Part shown: positions 15,441 to 22,590 of the stretch, piece after piece
Position numbering within the stretch: position 1 is the stretch's first letter
How the letters are laid out: every line of letters starts with the position of its first letter
Source of the DNA: JACVRW01 sp034664085
GTDB taxonomy: Bacteria; Actinomycetota; Thermoleophilia; Solirubrobacterales; Thermoleophilaceae
Assembly: GCA_034664085.1 (NCBI GenBank)
Contig: JAXDII010000077.1
Span: 3,202 to 67,201, forward strand
DNA: 64,000 bases
Direction: 5' to 3'
Translations under genes and position numbers: made by a program
Notes under the pieces: generated by a model
The model's database searches: none
What the model was told of the DNA's origin: nothing
What the model saw: only the letters and a program-made list of their open reading frames with translations

Positions 15441-16334
15441 GTGGGCGCCAACATCTCCGAGTTCTTCGGCTACGCGCCCGACGACCGGAGCCCCACCGCG
15501 GTGGCTGCGCGGAGCGCCTTCGACTGCCCCTTCCAGCCCGGGCAGTGCACCAAGCGCCTGCGCGACAAGGCGATCGCCGGCACCTGCACGCTGCGGACGG
15601 GCAAGGGCGTCGACGTCGTCATCTGCCCGATCCGCCTGTACGGCCAGAACCACAAGATCCTGCAGGACATCGCCGATGAGGCCTTCGGCGCGGGCACGCG
15701 GCTCGTGGACGGAAAGCAGGCCCATCATGAGCACCAGGACGGGCGCGTGGTCGCCGTGTTCGGCAAGGGCCGCGGCGGCGAGCTGCGTCTGCCGCGCGGA
15801 GCGGGCGGCAGGGGCGGCTACTTCGTCGACTGGGTGATCGCGCTGCTGGACACGGACGGCGAGCTGGACGAGTTCGTCGCCATCGAGGTCCAGTCGATCG
15901 ACACGACGGGCAGCTACCGCGACCAGCGCGACGCGCTGCTCGAGGGCCGGTGGGCGCCCACCACCGCCGGGCTCAACTGGGAGAACGTCGCCAAGCGCAT
16001 CCTCCCGCAGCTGCTCTACAAGGGGAACGTGCTGCGCCGCGAGCACCGCTGCCGCAAGGGCCTCTTCTTCGTCTGCCCGACGCCGGTCTACGACTCGTTC
16101 GAGAACCGCATCGGCGGCAAGCCGCAGGAGTTTCCCCAGCAGCCGGGCGCGCTCACGTTCCGGTCGTATGACCCGGGGCCCGACAAGGGCGAGGGGCAGG
16201 TGCGCGACCTCGTGTTCAACCGCCAGGTGACGACTACGCTGGAGCAGGTGGCCACGGCGATCGCGGGTACCCAGGGGCTTCCGGATCCCAACGTCTACGC
16301 CAAGGCGATCGAGCAGGTGCTCAAGGGTGGCTGA
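15441..16334 (+). CDS. NotI-family type II restriction endonuclease
   Basis: 297 residues, starting GTG directly after the methyltransferase stop. It keeps the layout I know for NotI: N-terminal SEFFGY, four cysteines (C29, C36, C49, C62) spaced like the iron-binding Cys4 site of NotI, and a PD-(D/E)XK core with D130 in FVDW and E149-V-Q151 in AIEVQSIDTTGSY, resembling NotI's FDW...EIQTMDFHGSY. It is shorter than NotI (~383 residues). Cleavage specificity is unknown: NotI octamers are present in this window (for example 1651-1658, 7078-7085, 10296-10303, 10496-10503) and would need protection if the site were the same. The last 8 bp overlap vsr. Confidence 0.83.
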   Translation: MGANISEFFGYAPDDRSPTAVAARSAFDCPFQPGQCTKRLRDKAIAGTCTLRTGKGVDVVICPIRLYGQNHKILQDIADEAFGAGTRLVDGKQAHHEHQDGRVVAVFGKGRGGELRLPRGAGGRGGYFVDWVIALLDTDGELDEFVAIEVQSIDTTGSYRDQRDALLEGRWAPTTAGLNWENVAKRILPQLLYKGNVLRREHRCRKGLFFVCPTPVYDSFENRIGGKPQEFPQQPGALTFRSYDPGPDKGEGQVRDLVFNRQVTTTLEQVATAIAGTQGLPDPNVYAKAIEQVLKGG

Positions 16335-16776
16335 CATCTTCACCGTGGAGAAGCGCAGCGAGGTGATGGCTGCGATCCGCTCGTCTCACACGAAGCCGGA
16401 GGAGCGCCTGGCCTCGATGGCCGAGGCGGTCCTGGGCGACCGCTACCCGTTCGAGCGGCACGTGTGCGACCTGCCCGGGCGGCCCGACATCCTGATCCCG
16501 GGGCTGGCGCTGGCGCTGTTCGCCGACGGCTGCTTCTTCCACGTGTGCCCGCAGCACGGCCGCATCCCGACGTCGAACGTGGAGTACTGGGGGCCGAAGC
16601 TGGAGCGCAACAGGCTGCGCGACGGGCGCAACCGGCGCAAGCTGCGGCGCATGGGCTACGGCGTGTGGCGCTTCTGGGAGCACGACCTGCGCGGACGGCG
16701 GGCGGAGCGGACCGCCGCGGTGCTCGAGCGCCGGCTGGCGCGGCGCATGAGTCAGTCGCCGCCCGCCGCGAAGTAG
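16327..16776 (+). CDS. vsr: Very short patch repair endonuclease (Vsr)
   Basis: 149 residues, usual length. LPGRPDILIP carries the catalytic aspartate, followed by ALFADGCFFHVCPQH, NVEYWGPKLERN and WEHDLRGR, the conserved Vsr blocks. Vsr nicks T:G mismatches produced by deamination of 5-methylcytosine, and vsr genes typically accompany C5-methyltransferases as here. It starts at GTG 16327 inside the endonuclease gene (8-bp overlap), so translation is probably coupled. Its 3' end overlaps the convergent zinc-ribbon frame by 25 bp. Confidence 0.93.
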   Translation: MADIFTVEKRSEVMAAIRSSHTKPEERLASMAEAVLGDRYPFERHVCDLPGRPDILIPGLALALFADGCFFHVCPQHGRIPTSNVEYWGPKLERNRLRDGRNRRKLRRMGYGVWRFWEHDLRGRRAERTAAVLERRLARRMSQSPPAAK

Positions 16777-16973
16777 AACGGCGACTCCGAGGTGGCGTGG
16801 CAGCCGAAGCACTGCCACCAGTGGTGATGCGGCTCGACCGTCACCGAGTCGGAGCCGGGTGGCTCCAGGCGCGTGTCGCCGGCGGGCGTGATGGCGCTCA
16901 GGCGGTACGCGGCCAGCGCGGGCGCGATCTCGTAGATCTCGTGCGAGGCGCAGTCGGGGCATTGCGGGCGGAT
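16752..16973 (-). CDS. Small zinc-ribbon protein, start codon uncertain
   Basis: A frame of about 73 codons downstream of the IrrE gene with CPDC and CFGC knuckles about 50 residues apart (CPDCASHEIYEIAPALAAY ... HHHWWQCFGCHATSE), so it looks like a real zinc-ribbon protein. There is no ATG, GTG or TTG between the IrrE stop and the first cysteine pair; the feature is drawn from an ATC at 16973 with GAGG just upstream. The gene may use ATC, may be broken at its 5' end, or a base may be wrong. Function unknown. Confidence 0.5.
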   Translation of the reverse strand: MRPQCPDCASHEIYEIAPALAAYRLSAITPAGDTRLEPPGSDSVTVEPHHHWWQCFGCHATSESPFYFAAGGD

Positions 16974-17008
16974 GCCCTCAGAAGGCCCCGGGGCTGAGCG
17001 CTCGCCCC

Positions 17009-17578
17009 CTAGACGACGGCGCGCAGCCGCCGCCCCATCGCCGCGCCGGACGCTCCGAACGTGGCGCAGAGCTGCTGGAAGCACCCGTCCGGGTCGCTGC
17101 GCCGCAGGCGCTCGTAATGGCGGCGAATCAGGTGCGCCGGCATCAGCAGCGTCGCCGCGAACTCGTTGGCCTCCGACTCCTCGGGCGGATAGGCGGCCCG
17201 GGGCGCGGTGGCGGGGCGCTCGGGCGGGTCCACGGCGTGCGCGCGGCACCACACCGCCCCCTCGGTCCGGTGCAGGCACCAGTGCCCGAGCTCGTGGCTG
17301 ATCGTGAAGCGGCGCCGCGCGGGCCAGTCGCGCGCCTCGGTGGCGTTGACCCAGATCTCGCCGGCCGCCGGCAGCAGCAGCCCGGACAGGCCCTGGGAGC
17401 TGGGCAGGTCGGGCGCCCCCGGGGCGCTGCGGAGATCGTCGACGTCGCGCACGTGCAGCCCGAACACCGAATCGGCGATGTGCTCCACCGGGACGGGCAG
17501 CGTCTCGCCGTCCCACACGAAGCCCGGCACCTCGGCCAGCACCCGCTCGGCTCGCTGCTCTGACGCGGTCAGCTCCAC
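17009..17578 (-). CDS. ImmA/IrrE-family metallopeptidase
   Basis: 189 residues. Zinc site H95-E-L-G-H99 in FTISHELGHWCLH, and the downstream EANEFAATLLMP block supplying the third ligand (E136 or E139), as in ImmA and IrrE. These proteases act by cleaving a repressor (ImmR, DdrO). The gene lies 27 bp after a 207-residue HTH-like protein that follows a sigma factor, so the HTH-like protein is the natural candidate substrate (inference). The start is GTG 17578 with TAGCAT 8 nt upstream, which suggests it can also be transcribed on its own. Confidence 0.88.
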   Translation of the reverse strand: MELTASEQRAERVLAEVPGFVWDGETLPVPVEHIADSVFGLHVRDVDDLRSAPGAPDLPSSQGLSGLLLPAAGEIWVNATEARDWPARRRFTISHELGHWCLHRTEGAVWCRAHAVDPPERPATAPRAAYPPEESEANEFAATLLMPAHLIRRHYERLRRSDPDGCFQQLCATFGASGAAMGRRLRAVV

Positions 17579-17586
17579 CGGCCACG

Positions 17587-17592
17587 ATGCTA
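17587..17592 (-). promoter_or_regulatory. -10-like hexamer TAGCAT (minus strand), leaderless ImmA/IrrE gene
   Basis: On the minus strand TAGCAT ends 8 nt before the GTG at 17578. It falls in the 27-bp gap after the upstream gene and would give the protease its own promoter. Confidence 0.45.
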
Positions 17593-17605
17593 GGCGCTGG
17601 GTCCG

Positions 17606-18229
17606 TCAGCCGCCGCGGAAGAGCCGGTCGACGGCGTCCCAGTGCCGTTCCGCGGCCTCGGGCGCGGGCTCCGCGGGCTCCGAGTCGGCCCGGCGCGTGC
17701 GCGCGAACACCGCTCCGGGCTCCGGCCCGGCGCCGGCGCCGGGAGCGGGCAGCTCGCCGGCCCGCCGCAGCGCCTCTCGCGAGTAGCCGATGATGCGGCC
17801 GAGCGCCTCCAGCACGGTGTCGGAGACCCCGGTCGCCGGCAGCAGCCCCTGCTCCATCTGGTGGTAGTAGGCGGCGACCTTCTCGGTCTGCGACTGCGCA
17901 CCCAGCCGCGCGGCCAGCTCGGACACGAGCTCCGCGCGGCGCAGGCGCGCCTGGTTGCGCAGCCGCGGCAGCAGCGCAGGCCACAGGCCGCCCGATCCGG
18001 ACAACGCCCGCTGCAGCGATTCGGCCATCGGCGCCGCGGCCGAGTCGCGGAACCGGGCGGCGTCGAAGGAGCGCCGCGGGGCTCGGGCGAGATAGGCGTC
18101 GATCAGCGCCCCCAGTGCGGCGCGGTCGGGTCCCGAGGCCCGGGCCAGGTAGGGCCGCGGGTCGGCCGGCGCCCCGTCCGCGCGGTGGGCCTCCTTGTAC
18201 TCCGCCAGCAGTCGCTCTACGTCAGTCAT
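17606..18229 (-). CDS. HTH-like putative regulator between sigma factor and ImmA/IrrE
   Basis: 207 residues, not assigned to a named family. The centre (~105-150) reads LVSELAARLGAQSQTEKVAAYYHQMEQG followed by a VSDTVLEALGRIIG helix, resembling an XRE-type helix-turn-helix. The N-terminus (~1-55) is helical, and the C-terminus is Pro/Ala/Glu-rich and probably flexible. It overlaps the upstream sigma gene by 8 bp, so the two are translationally coupled. A role holding the sigma factor or repressing the operon until cleaved by the downstream protease is an inference from gene order. Confidence 0.65.
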   Translation of the reverse strand: MTDVERLLAEYKEAHRADGAPADPRPYLARASGPDRAALGALIDAYLARAPRRSFDAARFRDSAAAPMAESLQRALSGSGGLWPALLPRLRNQARLRRAELVSELAARLGAQSQTEKVAAYYHQMEQGLLPATGVSDTVLEALGRIIGYSREALRRAGELPAPGAGAGPEPGAVFARTRRADSEPAEPAPEAAERHWDAVDRLFRGG

Positions 18230-18896
18230 CGTCCATCAGCTCCCGGAAGCGCCTCTGAAAGCGCGAGGCGACCTGGTGCACGTTCGCCTCCGTCATTCCG
18301 CCGCCCACCTCGGCGGCGGTCGCCGTGGCGGACAGCGGGCCGTACACGTACAGGTCGATCGTGCGCCGATGGCGCTCGTCCTCGAGCTCGTCGTAGGCCT
18401 GGCCGAGGCACTCGGAGGCGAACAGGGCGTCGCCCTCGAACGGCTCCGCCGGCTCGGCGCCCCAGACCTCGTCCACGCCGCCGTGCTCGCTGGCCAGCGG
18501 CGTGGTTTGCGGCCGCCTGGTGCGCGCCTCGTAGTAGTCGGCGATCCGCCGGCTCAGGATCGTGTGCATCCACGAGCGCAGCTCGCCCACCGAGCGGCCG
18601 TCGAACGCCGAGGCGATGGCGCTGGCCGCCGCCTCGGCGGCCACGTCCTCCACGTCGGACTCGGGGAGGCGCAGCCGTGCGCGGCTCACGAGGATGTCCC
18701 AGTACCCGAACACGAGAATGGCCAGCGCCGGCTTCATGGCCTCCTGCCGTCCCGCGGAGCGCGCCGCGCGCAGGTAGTCGATGAGCTCGTCATCGCCCAG
18801 CACCGCCAGCCGGCCCTCGGGAAGCTCTGCGAAATCGTCCAATGCGCGTGGAGTCGGGGTGGGGGGCTCCACTCTGACGTAACGGCGCTTGGCCAA
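18222..18896 (-). CDS. Sigma-70-family (ECF-like) RNA polymerase sigma factor
   Basis: 224 residues. Region 2 is seen at ~85-130 (DVEDVAAEAAASAIASAF, then LRSWMHTILSRRIADYYEAR) and a region-4-like helix-turn-helix near the end (TAAEVGGGMTEANVHQVASRFQRRFRELM). The track start is TTG 18896; GTG 18872 (residue 9) is an alternative. First gene of a minus-strand cluster with an HTH-like protein and an ImmA/IrrE protease, facing the restriction genes. A divergent short transcript starts within 70 bp. Confidence 0.75.
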   Translation of the reverse strand: MAKRRYVRVEPPTPTPRALDDFAELPEGRLAVLGDDELIDYLRAARSAGRQEAMKPALAILVFGYWDILVSRARLRLPESDVEDVAAEAAASAIASAFDGRSVGELRSWMHTILSRRIADYYEARTRRPQTTPLASEHGGVDEVWGAEPAEPFEGDALFASECLGQAYDELEDERHRRTIDLYVYGPLSATATAAEVGGGMTEANVHQVASRFQRRFRELMDDD

Positions 18897-18947
18897 GCGA
18901 TACGAAGCAAAAGGTCCTATTCCCAGTCGACTTTATGGACAACGCGC

Positions 18948-18953
18948 TACAGT
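18948..18953 (+). promoter_or_regulatory. -10-like hexamer TACAGT, leaderless 42-codon ORF
   Basis: TACAGT ends 8 nt before GTG 18962, with TCGACT 15 bp upstream as a possible -35. It lies in an AT-rich patch between the divergent sigma gene and this ORF. Confidence 0.4.
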
Positions 18954-18961
18954 GCGGCTCA

Positions 18962-19090
18962 GTGCCGGCGATTACGCTGCACGTCTATTCGACGCCACTG
19001 AAACGGGTGGGGACATACGAGGTCGCCGATGACGGCGCCCTCCTGCTTCATCCACGCGCGGCCGACGTGCCGCTCGAATCCGCAGCCTGA
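18962..19090 (+). CDS. Small 42-residue protein, hypothetical
   Basis: GTG to TGA frame of 43 codons, too short for most gene callers. It reads as a compact beta-like protein (ITLHVYSTPLKRVGTYEV, then DGALLLHP) without membrane helix or cysteine. Support is the TACAGT hexamer 8 nt upstream and its place 23 bp before the carbonic anhydrase gene. No family recognised; it could also be a leader for the downstream gene. Confidence 0.4.
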   Translation: MPAITLHVYSTPLKRVGTYEVADDGALLLHPRAADVPLESAA

Positions 19091-19113
19091 ACAGACCGAG
19101 AAGGGAGCACCCG

Positions 19114-19605
19114 ATGCCCGAGACCGACGCCCTGCTCGCCAACAGCGAGTCCTACGCCGCCTCTTTCGACAAGGCCGACCTGCCGCTGCCGCCGGCGCGC
19201 AAGGTCGCGGTCCTCGCCTGCATGGACGCACGCCTCGACCCGGCGCGGGTGCTTGGGTTGGAGGAGGGCGACGCGCACGTGATCCGCAACGCCGGGGGCG
19301 TCCTCTCCGAGGACGCCGTGCGCTCGCTGTCGATCTCCCAGCACCTGCTCGGGACCGAGGAGATCGTGCTGATCCAGCACACCGAGTGCGGCATGCTCAC
19401 CTTCGACGACGAGGAGTTCGCCAGCAGGATGGAGTCGGAGACGGGCAGCCGCCCGGAGTGGCGTGGACTCGCCTTCAGCGACCTGGACGAGAGCGTGCGC
19501 GCGTCGATCAGGAAGATCAAGGAGAGCCCGTTCATCCCGCGCGCCGACAAGGTGCGCGGCTTCATCTACGACGTGAAGAGCGGCAGCCTGCGCGAGGTCA
19601 GCTGA
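19114..19605 (+). CDS. Beta-class carbonic anhydrase
   Basis: 163 residues. Zinc ligands C36 (in CMDAR, with the D38/R40 dyad) and H89-x-x-C92 (IQHTECG), in the short beta-CA layout common in actinobacteria. It interconverts CO2 and bicarbonate in the cytoplasm. The start is ATG 19114 with AAGGGAG at 19101-19107, so unlike many neighbours it has a conventional leader. Its 3' end overlaps the convergent reductase gene by 8 bp. Confidence 0.9.
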   Translation: MPETDALLANSESYAASFDKADLPLPPARKVAVLACMDARLDPARVLGLEEGDAHVIRNAGGVLSEDAVRSLSISQHLLGTEEIVLIQHTECGMLTFDDEEFASRMESETGSRPEWRGLAFSDLDESVRASIRKIKESPFIPRADKVRGFIYDVKSGSLREVS

Positions 19606-20035
19606 TCCGGAACACGGGGTGGTCGGGCGCGATCCGTCGCAGCTCCTCCTCCGGCGCGTCCGGCCCCACCCCGTCGAAGAACTGCCCGGACTCCCACTTC
19701 CAGCGCTCCAGGTAGGCACGCAGCAGCGGCGGCTTCTCGTCGTCGGCCAGCTCGGTCGCACGGAACTGCTCGGCGCGGCGGCCCTTCAGCAGCCGGCCGC
19801 CTTCGCTGGCGCGCAGGTTGCGCACCCACTGCGTGTGCCCGCGCGGCGCGACCAGATAGCGCTGCCCCTCGAAGGCCATCGGGTTGACCGGCGTGCGGCG
19901 CGGCGCGCCGCTCCTGCGGCCGGGAACCTCGAGCACCCGCGAGCCGGCGAGGCTCAGCCCGACCCGGGTCACGGCCGCCACAGCCGGGTTGAGGACGTGC
20001 TTGGTGAACCAGTCGGGCCGCCTGTAGTGGGCCAC
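19598..20035 (-). CDS. Nitroreductase/deazaflavin (F420)-dependent oxidoreductase, DDN family
   Basis: 145 residues from GTG 20035. The split-barrel family pattern is clear: LEVPGRRSGAPRRTPVNPMAF, GQRYLVAPRGHTQWVRNLRA and the C-terminal HPVFRI. Relatives of mycobacterial Ddn use F420H2 to reduce quinones or nitro compounds; some bind other cofactors. No F420 biosynthesis gene is in the window. Substrate unknown. Confidence 0.85.
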   Translation of the reverse strand: MAHYRRPDWFTKHVLNPAVAAVTRVGLSLAGSRVLEVPGRRSGAPRRTPVNPMAFEGQRYLVAPRGHTQWVRNLRASEGGRLLKGRRAEQFRATELADDEKPPLLRAYLERWKWESGQFFDGVGPDAPEEELRRIAPDHPVFRIS

Positions 20036-20058
20036 CGCGCCATTGTCCCACGCCCGGG

Positions 20059-20064
20059 TATCGT
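20059..20064 (+). promoter_or_regulatory. -10-like hexamer TATCGT, leaderless small membrane protein
   Basis: TATCGT ends 8 nt before GTG 20073; the spacer has no ribosome binding site. It would drive the four-gene run to 22507. Confidence 0.4.
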
Positions 20065-20072
20065 CCGCCGGC

Positions 20073-20249
20073 GTGGACCGCAACACGCTGCTCTGGACGC
20101 TGGTCGCCTTCTTCGGCGCGACCGTGGTGTTCGGCGCGATACGCAACGCCACCGAGGACGAGGGCGCCGGCGTGCAGATCGGGCTGCAGGCGGTGGCGGG
20201 CCTGATCATCGTCGGCGGGCTGGTCGCGTTCGTGAGGTGGCGCCGGTGA
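20073..20249 (+). CDS. Small two-helix membrane protein
   Basis: 58 residues from GTG 20073; two hydrophobic helices (LLWTLVAFFGATVVFGAI and a second of about 17 residues before FVRWRR) separated by a short acidic loop. The positive end FVRWRR suggests both termini inside. Not recognised. A TTG at 20043 would add ten residues but lies upstream of the -10-like hexamer. Its stop overlaps the SDR start as GTGA. Confidence 0.65.
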   Translation: MDRNTLLWTLVAFFGATVVFGAIRNATEDEGAGVQIGLQAVAGLIIVGGLVAFVRWRR

Positions 20250-21025
20250 GGCCGATCTCCGACCAGACGATCCTGGTCACGGGATCGACCGACGGGCTCG
20301 GCCGGCGCGTTGCCGCCGAGCTCGCCGCACGGGGCGCGCGCGTGCTGGTGCATGGCCGCGATGCCGAGAAGGTCGAGCAGACGGTGCGCGAGACTGGCGC
20401 CGAGCGCGGCCTCGTGGCAGACCTGTCCTCCCTCGCCGACGTACGCCGCCTGGCCGGCCAGATCGACCTGCTCGACACGCTCGTGAACAACGCCGGAGTG
20501 ATCGTCCCGCAGCGCAGCGAGAGCGCCGACGGCCACGAGCTGACCTTCGCCGTCAACCACCTGTCGCACTTCCTGCTCACCAGCCTGCTGCTCGACAGGC
20601 TGCGGGAGCCGGCGCGCATCGTGAACGTGGCCTCGATCGGGCAGGCGCCGCTCAACTTCGACGACCTGATGCTCGAGCGCGGCTACCAGGCCTACCCCGC
20701 CTATGCCCAGAGCAAGCTCGCCCAGGTGCTGTTCTCCAACGAGCTCGCCGAACGCCTGCGCGGCCGCGACGTGACCGTGAACGCGCTCCACCCGGCCACG
20801 ATGATGGACACCAAGATGGTGCGCGAGCAGCTCGGCCGCCCGAGGAGCTCGGTGGAGGAGGGGGTGGCGGCGACGCTGCGGGCGATCGCGGACCCGCAGC
20901 TCGACGGCGTCAGCGGACGCTTCTTCGACGGCACCCGCGACGCCGCCGCCGACCCGCAGGCCTACGACGCGGATGCGCGCCGGCGCCTGTGGGACGAGAG
21001 CGAGCGGCTGGCGGGCATCGCATGA
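20246..21025 (+). CDS. Short-chain dehydrogenase/reductase
   Basis: 259 residues. Rossmann motif TGSTDGLGRRVA, NNAG, the catalytic serine in NVASIG and YAQSK supply the classical SDR features; the pattern (NHLSHFLLTSLL, HPATMMDTKM) resembles retinol-dehydrogenase/oxidoreductase-type SDRs using NADP(H). Substrate unknown. The GTG start overlaps the preceding stop and the stop overlaps the next ATG (ATGA), so it sits in a tightly coupled run. Confidence 0.88.
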   Translation: MRPISDQTILVTGSTDGLGRRVAAELAARGARVLVHGRDAEKVEQTVRETGAERGLVADLSSLADVRRLAGQIDLLDTLVNNAGVIVPQRSESADGHELTFAVNHLSHFLLTSLLLDRLREPARIVNVASIGQAPLNFDDLMLERGYQAYPAYAQSKLAQVLFSNELAERLRGRDVTVNALHPATMMDTKMVREQLGRPRSSVEEGVAATLRAIADPQLDGVSGRFFDGTRDAAADPQAYDADARRRLWDESERLAGIA

Positions 21026-21396
21026 AGCGCTGGGTCGTCGACGGCATGAACGTGATCGGGTCGCGCCCGACCGGCTGGTGGCGCGACCGCCCGGGGGCTA
21101 TGCGCCGGCTGGTCGAGCAGCTGCGCGGCCTGCGGGAGCCCGTGACCGTGGTCTTCGACGGGCGCCCGTTCGAGGTCGAGCGGGCCGGCGACGTGGACGT
21201 CCGCTTCGCTTCCAGGCGCGGCCCGAACGCGGCGGACGACGACATCGCCGCGCTGGTGGCCGAGGCGGAGGATCCGGGCGAGCTGCGGGTGGTGACCTCC
21301 GACGGCGAGCTGTCGCGGCGCGTGCGCGAGCACGGCGCCGAGGTCGTGGGCGCGAAGCAGTTCCGCGACCGGCTCGAGGAGGACGGCGATGACTGA
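21022..21396 (+). CDS. NYN (PIN-like) domain putative ribonuclease, YacP-like
   Basis: 124 residues. Starts WVVDGMNVIGSRPTGWWRDR, with the acidic centre NAADDDIAALVAEA and VVTSDGELSRRVREHGAEV: the D/N/DD residues match the NYN nuclease active site. YacP (Rae1) relatives cut mRNA on the ribosome; a specific role here is not shown. ATG 21022 overlaps the SDR stop by 4 bp and the 3' end overlaps the next gene by 8 bp. Confidence 0.82.
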   Translation: MKRWVVDGMNVIGSRPTGWWRDRPGAMRRLVEQLRGLREPVTVVFDGRPFEVERAGDVDVRFASRRGPNAADDDIAALVAEAEDPGELRVVTSDGELSRRVREHGAEVVGAKQFRDRLEEDGDD

Positions 21397-22507
21397 GGAT
21401 CCGCGCTACGCCACCGCGCTGGTCGACTGGCTCGCGTGCGCAGCGCGCGGCGCCGGCGAGCCGGCCGCACGGGCGGCGCGTGCGCTCGGGGATCCGGTGG
21501 CCTTCGCCGGCACCGCCGGCCACGTGCTCGACTTCGACGACACCTACCTGCCCGGCATCGCGCACCTGAGCGCCCCGACGGCGCCCGCCGCGCTTGTCGT
21601 GGCGGCCGAGCTCGGGCTCGGCGTGGGGGAGGCGCTGGCGGCCTACGCCGCCGGCTTCGAGGCGATGGGCGCGCTCGCGCGGGCCAGCCACCCGGCGCTG
21701 TATGACAACGGCTGGCACCCCACCGCCGTCTGCGGCGGGGTCGGGGCGGCCGTCGCCGCGGCCACGCTGCTGGGCGCGCCGACCGCGGACGCGGCGGCCA
21801 TCGCGCTGCTGCGCGCGAGCGGCCTGCGCTCCGCCTTCGGGTCGGACGGCAAGTCGCTCCAGGTCGGCCTCGCCGCGGCCTCCGGCGTCGCGGCCGCGCG
21901 CCTGGCGCACGCCGGCGCGCGCGTCCCGCTGGCAGCGGCCGCGCGCGGGTTCGAGCAGGCCACCGGCGGCAGCTACGCCGAGCCCGATCCGCAGCGGCTC
22001 GCCGTAGCGGAGAACTGGATCAAGGCCTGGCCCTGCTGCCTCCAGACGCACGGCGCGATCGAGGCCGCCCACGGGCTGGACGGCAACGCCCCCGAGAGGA
22101 TTGGGGTGACGGTCCACCCGGTCTCGCTGCAGGCGGCCGGACACGGGCCCGAGCCGGCGGACGGGCTGCAGGCCAAGTTCTCGATCCCCTACCTGACCGC
22201 GTACACGCTCCTGCACGGCACGCCGGTGGTGGAGAGCTTCGCCACCATCGACGCCGCCGCGGTGGAGCTGGCCCGCTCGATCGAGGTCACCACCGACCGC
22301 TCGCAGCTCGAGTCCGAGTTCGTGCTGCACGCCGGCGGTGAGGAGATCGCGCGGGTGCGGGCGGCGCTGGGCTCACCCCAGCGTCCGATGGACGCCGAGG
22401 CGCTCGCGGCCAAGGTGGAGGGCCTCGCCGGGGCCTCCCTGGCGGGCGCGCTGGACGATCCGCAGCGGGCCGCGGCCGAGGTGCTGGCCATGGCGCGGCT
22501 CGCGTAG
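21389..22507 (+). CDS. MmgE/PrpD-family protein
   Basis: 372 residues. GHVLDFDDTYLPGIAHLSAPTAPAAL and HPTAVCGGVGAAVAAATLLG are hallmark MmgE/PrpD blocks, continued by SDGKSLQVGLAAASGV and WPCCLQTHGAIEA. Characterised members are 2-methylcitrate dehydratase and iminodisuccinate epimerase-type lyases. A 2-methylcitrate role would fit propionyl-CoA metabolism, but prpB/prpC are absent and the window already encodes the methylmalonyl-CoA route, so the reaction is left open. Shorter than PrpD (~480). Confidence 0.82.
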   Translation: MTEDPRYATALVDWLACAARGAGEPAARAARALGDPVAFAGTAGHVLDFDDTYLPGIAHLSAPTAPAALVVAAELGLGVGEALAAYAAGFEAMGALARASHPALYDNGWHPTAVCGGVGAAVAAATLLGAPTADAAAIALLRASGLRSAFGSDGKSLQVGLAAASGVAAARLAHAGARVPLAAAARGFEQATGGSYAEPDPQRLAVAENWIKAWPCCLQTHGAIEAAHGLDGNAPERIGVTVHPVSLQAAGHGPEPADGLQAKFSIPYLTAYTLLHGTPVVESFATIDAAAVELARSIEVTTDRSQLESEFVLHAGGEEIARVRAALGSPQRPMDAEALAAKVEGLAGASLAGALDDPQRAAAEVLAMARLA

Positions 22508-22590
22508 CTCGCCCAAACCGTTCAGGCGCCTCGCCCAAATGCCGAAATAGAGGCAGAGGCGCCAACTTTTCGGCCCTGGCGCGAGAGCTC

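Noticed and set aside
11958..16343. Open minus-strand frame of ~1461 codons opposite the Tim44-like, methyltransferase and endonuclease genes
   Set aside because: Low-complexity Arg/Ala/Gly/Pro/His composition with no motifs; it mirrors the third-position GC bias of real genes on the other strand.
20043..20072. Earlier TTG start for the small membrane protein
   Set aside because: The TATCGT hexamer at 20059-20064 and GTG 20073 give a consistent leaderless start; the added residues are not hydrophobic or conserved-looking.
21389..22507. Calling the MmgE/PrpD protein 2-methylcitrate dehydratase
   Set aside because: Family membership is clear, but it is shorter than PrpD and no prpB/prpC is nearby, while the window encodes the alternative methylmalonyl-CoA route.
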